A DNA stretch of 64,000 nt from Cellvibrio sp. (GTDB taxonomy: Bacteria; Pseudomonadota; Gammaproteobacteria; Pseudomonadales; Cellvibrionaceae). The notes beneath the pieces were generated by a model. The model saw only the letters and a list, made by a program, of their open reading frames with translations. It ran no database searches and was not told the origin of the DNA. Position numbers and translations under genes: made by a program. Within the stretch, counting starts at the first letter, position 1; every line of letters begins with the position of its first letter. Positions 27,144 through 36,709 of the stretch are shown in pieces. The stretch is from contig JADJRD010000014.1 in NCBI GenBank assembly GCA_016712405.1, positions 186,001 to 250,000 of the forward strand, in the 5' to 3' direction.

Positions 27144-28704
27144 AGTCGCCCCTGAAAAACAATTTAAAATCCATCAGTACAAATTTCACCGCACCAATAT
27201 CCATATCACACGTGAATAAAACCATTTTGAGATACTGCAGATCAACCAACTCTGCGTTAACTCGCTAAAAATCCTACTATTTTCCCTGGCATTAGGCCAT
27301 TTTACGCAACAAAAAAATGCCTCCAATGCAGCGATCATCCATTTTCTTAAATTCCACGCACATGCCGCCATCAATAAATTAATCTGATCACCAGCCGCAC
27401 CCTTCAAATAATTTTCTCGCTAGTCGAAAACCCGATTTCAAATGACCAATGATCGGTTCAATGGCCGCGCGTCGTCGACATTTCGCTCGCTTTTTTTCAC
27501 GCTCATAACGCGTATCTTTTTTCTTCGGATTCTCTGGCAATATAATCTTAATCCCCTTCACTTCTTTTCGACCACGATAGCCGCGATCACACACAGCTTC
27601 TTGAATTTTACTGATCCGAACCGACTGTGCTTTTTCTAATACTTCATCCAGTGTATTTACATCAGCAATATTTTTTTCATGGCTCACAGCGCTCAAAATT
27701 ATGTTGCCTGTTGAGGTGGTGACAATCGACGCTTTTGCACCGTATTCATACGGCTTATGATCTTTTCCTTTCGCCACACAGTAAGCCTGCGGTTCGTGCA
27801 AACTGTAAACTTTGTCACTGTCATGTTTCTTTTGCGTCAACACTTTTTGGTATAACGCAAAGTTTTCTGTTTGCTTATCGGCAATCAGTTGCGGTAATTT
27901 TCGTTCTAATTCCCTCAGTAAAACTCCCGCTATTGTACGCAAACGCTTGATCGCTTTAACCGCTTTTGCACGCTTTTGACATGACGAAAGAAACGTAAAT
28001 TAATGCGTAATGATTTAACTTCTTTGACAAATGTACGCCGCTGCGCAATGTTATTGCCTTTGCTAATTTATTTAAACGATTGATAATCTTGATGGCGAGT
28101 TTTCCATCCGTTGGATAGGTTATTGCTTTCTCTTGTACGGTGGTATCAACATTGACTATCGACTCTTCCGCTTTTTTATCGTGCAACTTCACAGACATCA
28201 CAAATATTTTTTCAACACCTTTTGCGCCAATACGTTTTCTAAAATGCACCAATTCCGTAGCATGACAGGGTAATTGGTTGTGAAAGTTTTTAATGCCGCA
28301 AAATGCTTGGTAATACGGATTTTGTTTCCACGCCAACACCACACGTTCATCGCTCAAATTTTCTAATTGCTTGAGTATTAGTAAGCCCACCATCACGCGA
28401 ATGGGGATGCTCGGCCGACCAATACCTTGCGTGTATTCGCCGATAAAGTCTTTTTCAAATTCTTGCCAAGGAATGGCGTTGGATAGCAGCAGCAGCGGAT
28501 CTTTTTTGGGTCTAGCTGATCGATTAAATCACCGCCAAAAAACTTGTTTGTTGATGTTGTTCTGTGGCTTTTAACATGTTTTTTTATTTCTCATTTCGAC
28601 CAAAAAATGTAAGGAAATTTTATCATTTTTGGTCGATTTGATGTCGCTATTTTTTGGTTATTTTTATATTTTTCAATGCGTTAGTTGGTTTTTCAGGGGC
28701 GACT
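27144..28704 (-). mobile_element. Second IS5-like element, 1,561 bp, inserted in the first
   Basis: Inverted repeats AGTCGCCCCTGAAAAAC stand at 27144-27160 and, inverted, at 28688-28704. The 4-bp duplication AAAT is at 27140-27143 and 28705-28708. Repeats begin with the same AGTCGCCC as the outer element and the transposases are related but clearly different in sequence, so these are two members of one group rather than copies. It is oriented opposite to its host element. Confidence 0.92.
27186..28577 (-). pseudogene. Transposase of the inner IS5-like element, several frameshifts
   Basis: From ATG 28577 the protein reads LKATEQHQQTSF, shifts in a T-run near 28535, and continues as DLIDQLDPKKDPLLLL. 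VMVGLLILKQLENLSDERVV, NPYYQAFCG and VNVDTTVQEKAITYPTD are in the next open section. After another shift near 27960-28000 come YSLHEPQAYCVAKGKDHKPY, AVCDRGYRGRKEV and RRAAIEPIIGHLKSGFRLAR. A last shift near 27400 leads to GAAGDQINLLMAACAWNLRK. The family's DDE residues are recognisable in these segments. At least three single-base shifts make it non-functional. Confidence 0.86.
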
Positions 28705-30542
28705 AAATATCGCGTTTTTAAATCGGGACAAAAACGAGGCGTGAAAGGTACGATTAAAAAAGAATTAAAACGTCGCAGCGTTGTTGAACCGATTATTGGG
28801 CATTTGAAATCGGATCATGCATTAGGCAGAAATTTCTTAAAAGGTATTGATGGCGACAAAATCAATGCGTTGTTGGCAGGTATTGGTTACAACTTTCGCT
28901 TGCTTACTTCGGTGGCTGCGATTTTTTGTCCCAAAATCTGGCAATGGTTATCGGCGTTATTGTCGAAAAATAGTGACTGTGTTTTTCACGCAGTCACTAT
29001 CGCTTGAATTGTGGATTTTTAAAGTGGGTTTTTAACGGGCGACTATATAATATACCCACTTGATCTTGCACTGTCTAAGATAATAAATACCTCTCCAACC
29101 GTTATTGTAAGCATAATAAAAAATTGAATACCTGCCGCTATTGTTTCATGCCCGCCACAAAATACTTGTTACACCCCGCTTATTGATTCAGCAGCGAACA
29201 AACGGTTGTATGTAGTTAGAATGTATTTGGAAGAGACTAGCGCGTTGTGCATTTTGCTACGCCGAATGATAAAATCCTTTGAGTTTAGCGCGGACACATT
29301 ATCAGTGGAAAAGGTGAAACCAGCATAAAAATTTTTAATTTAGACCAAAGCCACCTCCTTTGTTAAGCATCACTGAATAAGCTCAGAAATTTTACGATCA
29401 TTATCTTTCTTGCGTAAAATCCTATTTACAAGTGCTTCTGATACAAACTCTGCACCAGAGAGCGACAAATGATTATCATCCCTATACAAAACTACGCCTG
29501 CCTTTACAGCAAAATATCGATCAGATTTACTATCAAATAAGAGATCACTAATTTTCAACATATTCTCCTTGGGGACTATCGAGCTTAGCACTTGGTTTAT
29601 AGTTCCTGCTTGTTCTTCATATTCTCTCCCTTTTAAAAAATATGTCATCGCTTGATACATATTTTAGCAAAGCTCGTCTCGCCATATATAGCGGAGGATT
29701 AACTTTCATTCTCGGCACGGAATCAATGAGGAAAACTTCTTTACCGCTTTTAGTTAATGTATTTACTACATGCTCAAGAGATTTTTTTATAGTTAAAACA
29801 TCGGACGGTAAAATTAAATTCTCATTAAAATAACCAATCCAATAAGCATGGAGCAGCACATAATGTACTTCGTTAGTATTGACCAAATGGTCAAGTATTA
29901 CCCTTGAGTTTTCATTACACTTTCGATTGCCATTCGGTGACTCAACATCTGTAATGGGAGGGCAACCTGCAATAGCATACTCTAAAACTGAATATCCATC
30001 CTTTGAAAAGACTTTCGCAAGAGGATATACGATTTGATCTGCGTGACTATCTCCCCATAGAACAATTTTTGAATTATTTTTTTCTCCATACAAGCAAGCA
30101 CTATCTGGATCTATAATTCTATTATCAACCCTACATTCAGCTATTCTGGGATTGTTATCGTACCTATAGTTCAAATAGGTTTTTACATCACTCGATAATA
30201 TAAAATCACCCTGCATTTTATTAGTAGTTCTTATTGCATCGTATGCAGTAAACCCACCTAAAAGAGCAATTAGCGCATATAGCACCAAACTATTTGAGCC
30301 TGCTCTTTGAGCCACTGGCGGACTTTCAACAAATCTGTAAAGTACCCACCCCAAAAAAAACGACGCCACCATAAGCATATATGTTTCATAATATTCAAAA
30401 TTTCTACCTGACAGTATGCGATAGTAAGCCATCAAAGGCTGATGTATAAGATACAGACTGAAAGAGATGGTACCAATAATAATTAAAGGTTTATTGATAA
30501 ACTGGACTTTAGAATCTCAGAGTTAAATTTTTCAAAAAAAGC

Positions 30543-31849
30543 TTGACAAAAATGCGGCAAAAATTCTGCCGCGCCTTGACTACTGTGTTGAATTTAAGGA
30601 GTAGTCAAGGCGCGGCCTTCAAAGTTTTCGATGACTATCTGGAGGCCGCAATGCTCAACAAAGGATGCAGCAACATCCCACGCGAACTGGGTGATTGGAT
30701 AACAATTTTAGGTAAAGTCTACCCTTGCGTGCAGTAGGCACCTGCCTTTGAATTGTTAGTCGGAGCCATGCTCACGCGCTCTGGCTTTGTCACGCAAAGC
30801 TGGGTGATGCTAAGCACGCAAAAGCACTGGACGAGTTACTACAAATGTTTGCGGCAAGGGAAATGGTCGTGGTTATCACTCGCTCGCGCATTTGTACGTG
30901 TTGTTATTCAACAAGTAGGCGGAGAGATTATTTATTTAGCCATAGATGACACGCTTATGCTGCGCAGCTCAGAAAAAGCGCCCGCAAGCCAGATTCATCA
31001 TCAGCATGGCAACAAACCTAATTTGGCGCGTTTTGTTCGTGGACAATGCTGGGGTGACGCTTGCACAAATTGCCAGGCGAGAAAAAGGAAATAATATCGC
31101 CATTCCTTTGTTATCAGATTAATGCCTACCGCAGGCAACACCGGGAAATTGCGCGCCGCGCAAACACTGATCCGCAGTGTATCGAGCTTATACAGCGGCA
31201 AAACCGTGCGATTATTGATGGATAGCTGGTACATGCGCGGCGATCTTATTCTGGCGATGTTAGCGCAAGAAATTGATGTGATCGGGCAAGTACGCCACGA
31301 CACCCGCTTGTACGATATGCCTGCAACCCCAACGAAAAACAGCGCGGCAGACCTGCCAAATATGGAAAACAAGTTACGGAGTCGCGAGTCAATCGCATGG
31401 CAACGACAGAAGCAACGTTATTCTTATATGGAAAGAATCAGCGGTTGCGATATCGCCATAAAGTCGTGTTGGCTCGTTTTATCAAAGGCGCAAAAGTCGG
31501 CGCGGTCTGGTGCGAATTTTATGACGAAAGAAATGAAAAGTGGAATAAGACACGTCTGCTTCTGTCAACGAGTAGCGAATTAAGTGCAGAAGAAATTATT
31601 GTTGCTTACGCGAAGCGCTGGAGTATTGAAAGCACGTTCAATGAATTGAAAAATTCCTGGGGAGTAAAAGAGGCCTGGCAACAGGCGCGACAGACAATAA
31701 ATCGTTGGGTACAGTTAACGACAATAGGCTACGGATTAATTCAATTGTTGTCGTTGATGCCAGCGGAAAAACTGGACGGCGTCATGTTGCAGTTACCTTG
31801 GCGCAATAAAGCGGAGGTGACCGCAGGAAAATCCGTGATGGATTGGTAA
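30543..31849 (+). pseudogene. DDE transposase of the IS4-like element, several frameshifts
   Basis: Pieces in changing frames read, in order: AAFKVFDDYLEAAMLNKG, then GAMLTRSGFVTQSWVML, the first Asp region IIYLAIDDTLMLRSSEKAP, then VRLLMDSWYMRGDL with the second Asp, and YAKRWSIESTFNELKNSWG with the Glu and Lys. Frame changes occur near 30715, 31055 and 31340. The protein would be about 435 residues if repaired. It points the opposite way to the acyltransferase gene it interrupts. Confidence 0.82.
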
Positions 31850-31940
31850 AACATTTTCAGCGTGTTAGCGTTTTGGAGTGGTGGAGTACGACCTGCAATA
31901 AAATAAGGCCGCCATCCTAGGTTTTGGTGAGAAAATAAAC

Positions 31941-31974
31941 TGCCCCATGATTTTTCTATAAAAATCATGGGGCA
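31941..31974 (+). terminator. Long perfect hairpin near the right end of the IS4-like element
   Basis: The arms TGCCCCATGATTTTT and AAAAATCATGGGGCA pair over 15 bases around the 4-base loop CTAT. It lies about 90 bases after the transposase stop. It would end transposase transcription or block transcription entering from the host gene. There is no long T-run after it, so the terminator role is inferred. Confidence 0.55.
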
Positions 31975-32889
31975 ATAATGATGGAGCTAGAATTTTTTTG
32001 GCGCTAACCTGGGGTTGGCGGGGTGGGTGGTTTTCTAAAGTCCAGTTGATAAATAATTTATTAATAAATAAATTTCTTTGACTGCCCCAAAGTATTAATA
32101 CTGTCCCCACACAAGGAAAAAGAGCAAGAGCCCCAGGAAAACCCGATCTATTGTCGAGCAGAAAAAAAGATCCGATAATAAGCGAATAGCCGACCATGGG
32201 CACAAAATTTTGCATGATAGTGTTTTCAAAAGTTAAATTTTTAGGGAAAATTAACATGCTGGCCGTAGCACCCAAAGTGAACTCCCACACTCTCATTACA
32301 CTGGAAAAATAAGCTTTTTCTAAGTTTTTAGGTGCATTAATATACGTATAAATAAAAGAAACCATTAATATTGCAATTAGAATTACTAAAAGTAAATTTC
32401 TGTTGTTCGCTCTTAAGAAGCCTCTCACAATAAACGGAAATACAATATAAAACTGAATTTCAATTGTTAAGCTCCAATAATGAATTAAAGGTTTTTGATT
32501 CAGCTCAATTCCGAAATAACTTATTGATTCAGCCGCCCAAAAATTATTTTTTAGCATTAGAAATGATGTGATGCTTTTAGCTAATTCACTAAGCTCTTCA
32601 GGAAACAGAACTTGTCTGCCTACAAACCATACGACAACTAAAACTGTAATCGAAGCAGGGAATATTCTAGCCGCTCTGCGCAGGTAGAACTCAATTAAGT
32701 TAAAATTTTTATTTTTAATGCGGGACTGAATGGAATTGGCAATTAAAAAGCCACTCAGCACAAAGAATACATCTACTCCAACATACCCACCGGAAAGGAA
32801 ATCAACCTGTGCATGAAAAAAAGAACTCCCAGAACCGCAATTCCTCTAAGACAAGTAAGATCATCTCTTTTTATCCATATTAATTTATT

Positions 32890-34803
32890 TTAAATAAGCT
32901 TAAGTTTCATTTTTGTGCGCTTAATCCAAATTGCATCCCTTAGTTTTTCCGTAGAGGAGTACCCGGTTGGTGCATGCAACAACAATTCTTTTAGCAAATC
33001 ACATTTATAAGAATCACAAGCTCTTTTCAACTCAACAATTAATGATTCTGTTTCGAGCCAACTTAACGAATGTTCTTGTGCTCTCATAATTCGAGCATGT
33101 TCAGTACCGCTCACATTATCCCCAATCAATAACTCTTCAAACAATTTTTCGCCGGGACGTAACCCAGAGAATTGAATTTCAATATCACCATTAGAGTGTT
33201 TTTCATCTTTTATTTCCAGGCCTGATAAATGGATCATTCGTCGTGCCAAATCAACAATTTTGACAGGTTCACCCATATCTAACACAAATACATCACCACC
33301 CTTACCCATTGAACCAGCTTGAATTACTAATTCAGCTGCTTCAGGAATCGTCATAAAATAACGAATGATCTCGGGGTGAGTGACTGTAACGGGGCCACCT
33401 TCTTTTATTTGTTGACGAAATAATGGAACAACGGAGCCTGAAGAACCTAATACATTACCGAAGCGCACCATAGTAAAACGTGTTTTAGTTTGTCGTTGCG
33501 CCAAGCCTTGCAATACCAATTCTGCTAAGCGCTTGGTGGTGCCCATAATATTAGTGGGGCGTACAGCTTTGTCTGTTGAAATTAAAACAAAAGATTCTAC
33601 ATTCGCTTTAATGGAAGCTTCGGCGCAATGCCATGTGCCCATTACATTATTATTTACACCCTCAACTATATTGTGCTCCACAAGGGGGACATGTTTGTAA
33701 GCTGCAGCGTGATATACAGTTTGTACATCGTAGGCCTGCATCGCCATAACAAGTCGCAATTCGTTTTGTACCGAACCTAGCAATGCAACTATTTCTACGG
33801 GCTGTCCTGTCTTAAATAAATTGGAGCATAATTCTTTTTCTATGGAGTAGAGAGCAAATTCATTGAGTTCAAACAGAATCAGGGTTTTGGGGGCATGTTT
33901 AATGATTTGTCGGCATAGCTCACTACCAATTGAGCCCCCCGCTCCGGTTACCATCACCACTTTATTCTTGATGCAGGCATCCAATAATTTGGGATTCGGC
34001 TGTACTGGATCACGACCGAGCAAATCTTCTATTTCAACATCTTTAACATTTTCGATTCTGGTTTTGCCACTGAGTATGTCTGCGACTGCGGGAATGGTTT
34101 GTACTTCTATAGCCAAAGGTTCCAAAAGTTTTAGCACTCTAGATTTGCTGGCATTATTAGCGTTGCCCAAGGCCAATAGAATTTTTTTAGGGGCGTGTTG
34201 TTTAATTAATTTAGTTAAGTTGTTGGGCGAGTGAATCTTGACTCCGCTAATGGTAGTTTTGTGTAAACGACTATTATCATCCACAAAAGCTTTGACGCTG
34301 TAATTTGATGTGCTCAATGCCGATAACAATTGATGGCCGGTATTCCCTGCGCCATAAATAATCACCGGTAACTTACCTTCTGTATCCGCATTATTGAGCA
34401 TCAGCACAATGCTGCGAACCAGCATTCTAGGAACGCCAATTAACACGAGTAGTACCAGTGTGTAGATCAAGGGTACTGATCGAGGTGTGCTGGAATGAGT
34501 AAAAAAACTGGCAAGCGCAAGGACTAATCCAGAAGCACAAACACAAACGGCTACCGTAATAATGGCTTGTGCAGACAAATAACGCAGTATCGCCCTGTAC
34601 ATTCCCATACGAATAAAAATAACAAGGCTGAGCAAGGTTGTAATGGCCAACATGGCGAGCTCATGCTGGCCTATTGGAGGAACTAATGTGCCTAGCCGGA
34701 GGCACATTGCTAGGTAGAGTGCGACGGATATTGAGGCAACATCAAAAACCACCGAAACACTGCGTTTTATTTGTCGTGGTGATTCAAAAAGTGTGCGGAT
34801 CAT
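32890..34803 (-). CDS. Nucleotide-sugar 4,6-dehydratase, membrane type (CapD/WbpM/PglF)
   Basis: The 637-residue protein has four membrane helices in residues 10-135. A first Rossmann-like domain follows (IYGAGNTGHQLLSAL, about residue 150), then a catalytic SDR domain (VTGAGGSIGSELCRQI, about residue 285). STDKAVRPTNIMGTTKRLAE carries the variant catalytic set of this family, with Met-Gly in place of the usual Tyr. The family dehydrates UDP-GlcNAc to a 4-keto-6-deoxy sugar at the inner membrane. No other such dehydratase is present in the window, so it probably supplies the aminotransferases of region 1. It is transcribed away from the wzz-like gene with the broken acyltransferase downstream. 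Confidence 0.93.
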   Translation of the reverse strand: MIRTLFESPRQIKRSVSVVFDVASISVALYLAMCLRLGTLVPPIGQHELAMLAITTLLSLVIFIRMGMYRAILRYLSAQAIITVAVCVCASGLVLALASFFTHSSTPRSVPLIYTLVLLVLIGVPRMLVRSIVLMLNNADTEGKLPVIIYGAGNTGHQLLSALSTSNYSVKAFVDDNSRLHKTTISGVKIHSPNNLTKLIKQHAPKKILLALGNANNASKSRVLKLLEPLAIEVQTIPAVADILSGKTRIENVKDVEIEDLLGRDPVQPNPKLLDACIKNKVVMVTGAGGSIGSELCRQIIKHAPKTLILFELNEFALYSIEKELCSNLFKTGQPVEIVALLGSVQNELRLVMAMQAYDVQTVYHAAAYKHVPLVEHNIVEGVNNNVMGTWHCAEASIKANVESFVLISTDKAVRPTNIMGTTKRLAELVLQGLAQRQTKTRFTMVRFGNVLGSSGSVVPLFRQQIKEGGPVTVTHPEIIRYFMTIPEAAELVIQAGSMGKGGDVFVLDMGEPVKIVDLARRMIHLSGLEIKDEKHSNGDIEIQFSGLRPGEKLFEELLIGDNVSGTEHARIMRAQEHSLSWLETESLIVELKRACDSYKCDLLKELLLHAPTGYSSTEKLRDAIWIKRTKMKLKLI

Positions 34804-34974
34804 TGCACTGACTCCTTCATCTTAGGTAATGGCCTTTTTCTGCGCGTAATTCTAGCTGATTCTGCTGCAAGATGCTGGGGGAAACTTCCAGATTGGGTGG
34901 CGGTTTACAATTTGTTGCCGGCCATGTCTAATACGCGCCAGCATAATATCCGCAATAACTAAAAGAGAATCACC
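34804..34974. promoter_or_regulatory. Divergent intergenic region between capD and the wzz-like gene
   Basis: These 171 bases separate two genes read in opposite directions and must hold both promoters. No convincing -35/-10 pair or operator repeat stands out by eye. The wzz-like start has AAAAGAG about 8 bases before its TTG. Confidence 0.4.
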
Positions 34975-36495
34975 TTGAATACCCCTACACAAGACTTGCC
35001 AGTGAGTGATGAGATTGACCTGTTGCAACTGCTCAAGTCTGCACTTGCCACATGGAAGCATTGGTTGGTTGCATTGATTATTGTTTCTGCGATTTATGGA
35101 GGGATCAAAGCCATACAAATTGCAGCCGTAACCCAGGAAACCGTTTACAGTAAGCCCATACGTTTAACTTTTCCCAATGCTCACAAATTGTTGTTTCCGA
35201 GTGGGGCCAAATTTGCTTACAGCGATATTGTGGCTCCTGCTGTAATTAAAATCGCCTACGAGCGTAACAATATAAAAGACTATGAATGGAGTGTGTCTGA
35301 ATTACAGGCTGCGCTAACAGCATCCCCCTATTCACCCAGCTATCCATTATTGATGAAGCGTTACGGCATTTTAATGGCGGATAAAAAACTCACCGCTGAT
35401 CAGATCGGTGAACTGCAAAAGCAAATGGAAAAGGATATTGAACAGGCGACTTCTGGTGAGGCTTTAATTAGTTTGCGATTGGTGAAAAAAGATTTACCGA
35501 AAGATGTGGCCGATAAGTTACTCAATGATATCCCTGCCATTTGGGCTGAGCGTGCAATCAAACAAAAGGGTGTGCTGAATATTAATGTGCAGCTGGCATC
35601 GGCCAATTCCATCAATAAAGAATTAATTTTGAATGAAGATCCATTAGTCGCAGGCGACATCATTGCGGAGAAACTCCAAGCGCTGAAAACTAACATTAGT
35701 AAGTTATCGGAATATGAAGGGTCTCAATCAACTTTAGATCCAGTTACCGGAATGAAGACTTTGGATCTCACCTATGCTGCTGAAGATATGGGAAACTATT
35801 TATTAGGTAGCTTGGTAGCACCGGTTCGTGAATTGGGATTGACCGAGTCAACACAAAAAACCATTTATTACTATCAAGATCGAATCAAAAAATTAAATCT
35901 CCAACTGGATGCACTGAAAATCAAGGCTCAATCAGTGCAAACTGTTTATGACTCATACAATGACTCTTCTAAAGTGGCGAATGGAGGAGCAGGCACGGCA
36001 GCACTTTCTGATATTAATGCTGATGTGGTTGACAAGCTTGTTAGCCTGTCTGGGGATGCTAACAGGCAAAAATATCGTCAGAAATTACACACTCAGTGGA
36101 TTAAACTTATGGGCGAAGTGGCAGCTCTAGAGGCAAGTATTAAGGATGCCCAATTAGTGTTGGATGCAGTCAAAAAATCTGTGGGTATTCAAAAAACTGA
36201 AGAATATAAAACTTATCTGGAATCAACCAAAAAACAAATTCCATTAATTGTGGATAAGCTAGTTGGGTTGTATGAAGTGTCTGAGCGCATATATGAACAG
36301 CTCAGTATTGAATCTGTAGGTGTTAAAGATCAGCTCTATATTCCTGTGACCAACACCATTCTGTCCACTCGTGTATTGATTGATATTAAATCGACGATTT
36401 TGACTTGGATAGCTTTGATGTTTTTAACCAGTATTTTGGTAATTCCAGGTGTGATGATTCGAAACGCAATGAAATCGAAAAGAGAAACAAACTAA
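34975..36495 (+). CDS. Polysaccharide co-polymerase (Wzz-like chain-length protein)
   Basis: The 506-residue product has one membrane helix near residues 32-52 (WLVALIIVSAIYGGIKAI) and a second at about 470-492 (STILTWIALMFLTSILVIPG), with a long periplasmic part rich in helices and coiled coil between. This is the Wzz/PCP topology. Such proteins set the chain length of O-antigen or capsule by oligomerising around Wzy. The periplasmic part is larger than that of E. coli WzzB (about 325 residues in total). The start is TTG 34975. It is divergent from capD and is the last polysaccharide gene before the conserved chromosome. Confidence 0.72.
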   Translation: MNTPTQDLPVSDEIDLLQLLKSALATWKHWLVALIIVSAIYGGIKAIQIAAVTQETVYSKPIRLTFPNAHKLLFPSGAKFAYSDIVAPAVIKIAYERNNIKDYEWSVSELQAALTASPYSPSYPLLMKRYGILMADKKLTADQIGELQKQMEKDIEQATSGEALISLRLVKKDLPKDVADKLLNDIPAIWAERAIKQKGVLNINVQLASANSINKELILNEDPLVAGDIIAEKLQALKTNISKLSEYEGSQSTLDPVTGMKTLDLTYAAEDMGNYLLGSLVAPVRELGLTESTQKTIYYYQDRIKKLNLQLDALKIKAQSVQTVYDSYNDSSKVANGGAGTAALSDINADVVDKLVSLSGDANRQKYRQKLHTQWIKLMGEVAALEASIKDAQLVLDAVKKSVGIQKTEEYKTYLESTKKQIPLIVDKLVGLYEVSERIYEQLSIESVGVKDQLYIPVTNTILSTRVLIDIKSTILTWIALMFLTSILVIPGVMIRNAMKSKRETN

Positions 36496-36500
36496 AAATG

Positions 36501-36531
36501 AAAAAAAGGGAGCTGCATCCTGTCGGCTCCC
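36501..36531 (-). terminator. Hairpin with T-run on the minus strand after the wzz-like gene
   Basis: Arms GGGAGC (36508-36513) and GCTCCC (36526-36531) flank a 12-base loop. Seven As precede it on the + strand, so read on the minus strand the hairpin is followed by TTTTTTT and fits an intrinsic terminator. It could stop antisense transcription; on the + strand the required T-run is absent. Confidence 0.45.
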
Positions 36532-36709
36532 TGCGCTTCCTGTCACCGTGTCCCGAAGATCCCCCATATTTTTGAAAGGCAATTTTGCAGCTTGCCAGCT
36601 CGATTAACCCTGATATAGTGCAGAAAAACGGGGTTTATGGCTCAGCCGATAAGCTCACTTATTTCCCCCTGGCTGCCTGGTTCGGCCAAGAAGATTGGAA
36701 ACTGTAAAC

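Larger units (their letters stand above)
23442..29007 (+). pseudogene. Transposase of the outer IS5-like element, interrupted twice and frameshifted
   Basis: The N-terminus (KPRPSKETKIDDLFRSRL to KSMYQL, up to 23665) is cut by IS66 and resumes at 26310 with SDEAVCERWVENPYYQYF. One base is missing near 26440 (CATTTTTGAG) and another in the A-run near 26870. DKGYQGHDYEHK then reaches 27143, where the second IS5-like element is inserted. After it, KYRVFKSGQKRGVKG to the catalytic-end segment VVEPIIGHLKSDHALGRN is readable to 29007. Removing both insertions and one copy of each duplication rejoins the frame exactly at both points. It cannot make a transposase now. Confidence 0.9.
23318..29044 (+). 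mobile_element. IS5-like insertion sequence carrying two nested ISs
   Basis: The ends are matching inverted repeats AGTCGCCCGTTAAAAACC at 23318-23335 and, inverted, at 29027-29044. They are flanked by the 4-bp duplication ATAT (23314-23317 and 29045-29048). Without the IS66 element and the inner IS5-like element plus their duplications the element would be about 1,518 bp, a normal size. It inserted into the 3' end of the methyltransferase gene. The transposase has the motifs of the IS5-type DDE group (VVDTTVQPKAVTFPTD). Exact IS name not assigned. Confidence 0.9.
30500..32047 (+). mobile_element. IS4-like insertion sequence, 1,548 bp, in the acyltransferase gene
   Basis: Terminal inverted repeats AACTGGACTTTAGA at 30500-30513 and TCTAAAGTCCAGTT at 32034-32047 are perfect over 14 bases and flanked by the 4-bp duplication GATA (30496-30499 and 32048-32051). 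Excision in silico restores the acyltransferase frame. The transposase has an IS4-type Y-x2-R-W-x3-E-x6-K signature. The family placement is by motif only. Confidence 0.88.
29370..32878 (-). pseudogene. Acyltransferase-3 (OafA/YrhL-like) with SGNH C-terminus, split by an IS and frameshifted
   Basis: Reading from ATG 32878, DDLTCLRGIAVLGVLFF and GYVGVDVFFVLSGFLIA are the N-terminal membrane domain, with shifts near 32860 and in the T-run near 32815. About ten membrane helices follow until the IS at 32047. After removing the IS and one GATA duplication the frame joins as INKLFINKPLIIIGTISFSL, then LIHQPLMAYYRI. The C-terminal part is an SGNH-like periplasmic domain (VLWGDSHADQ, and DDNHLSLSGA with the Asp-x-x-His pair). 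Another shift lies near 29635. Such proteins O-acetylate surface polysaccharides. It is 11 bp after capD, probably the same operon. Confidence 0.87.

Noticed and set aside
30500..32051. Insertion of the IS4-like element into a 29-base palindrome of the acyltransferase gene
   Set aside because: I first took the matching AACTGGACTTTAGA arms as host sequence. Treating them as terminal inverted repeats gives a clean GATA duplication and restores the acyltransferase frame without extra residues, so they belong to the IS.
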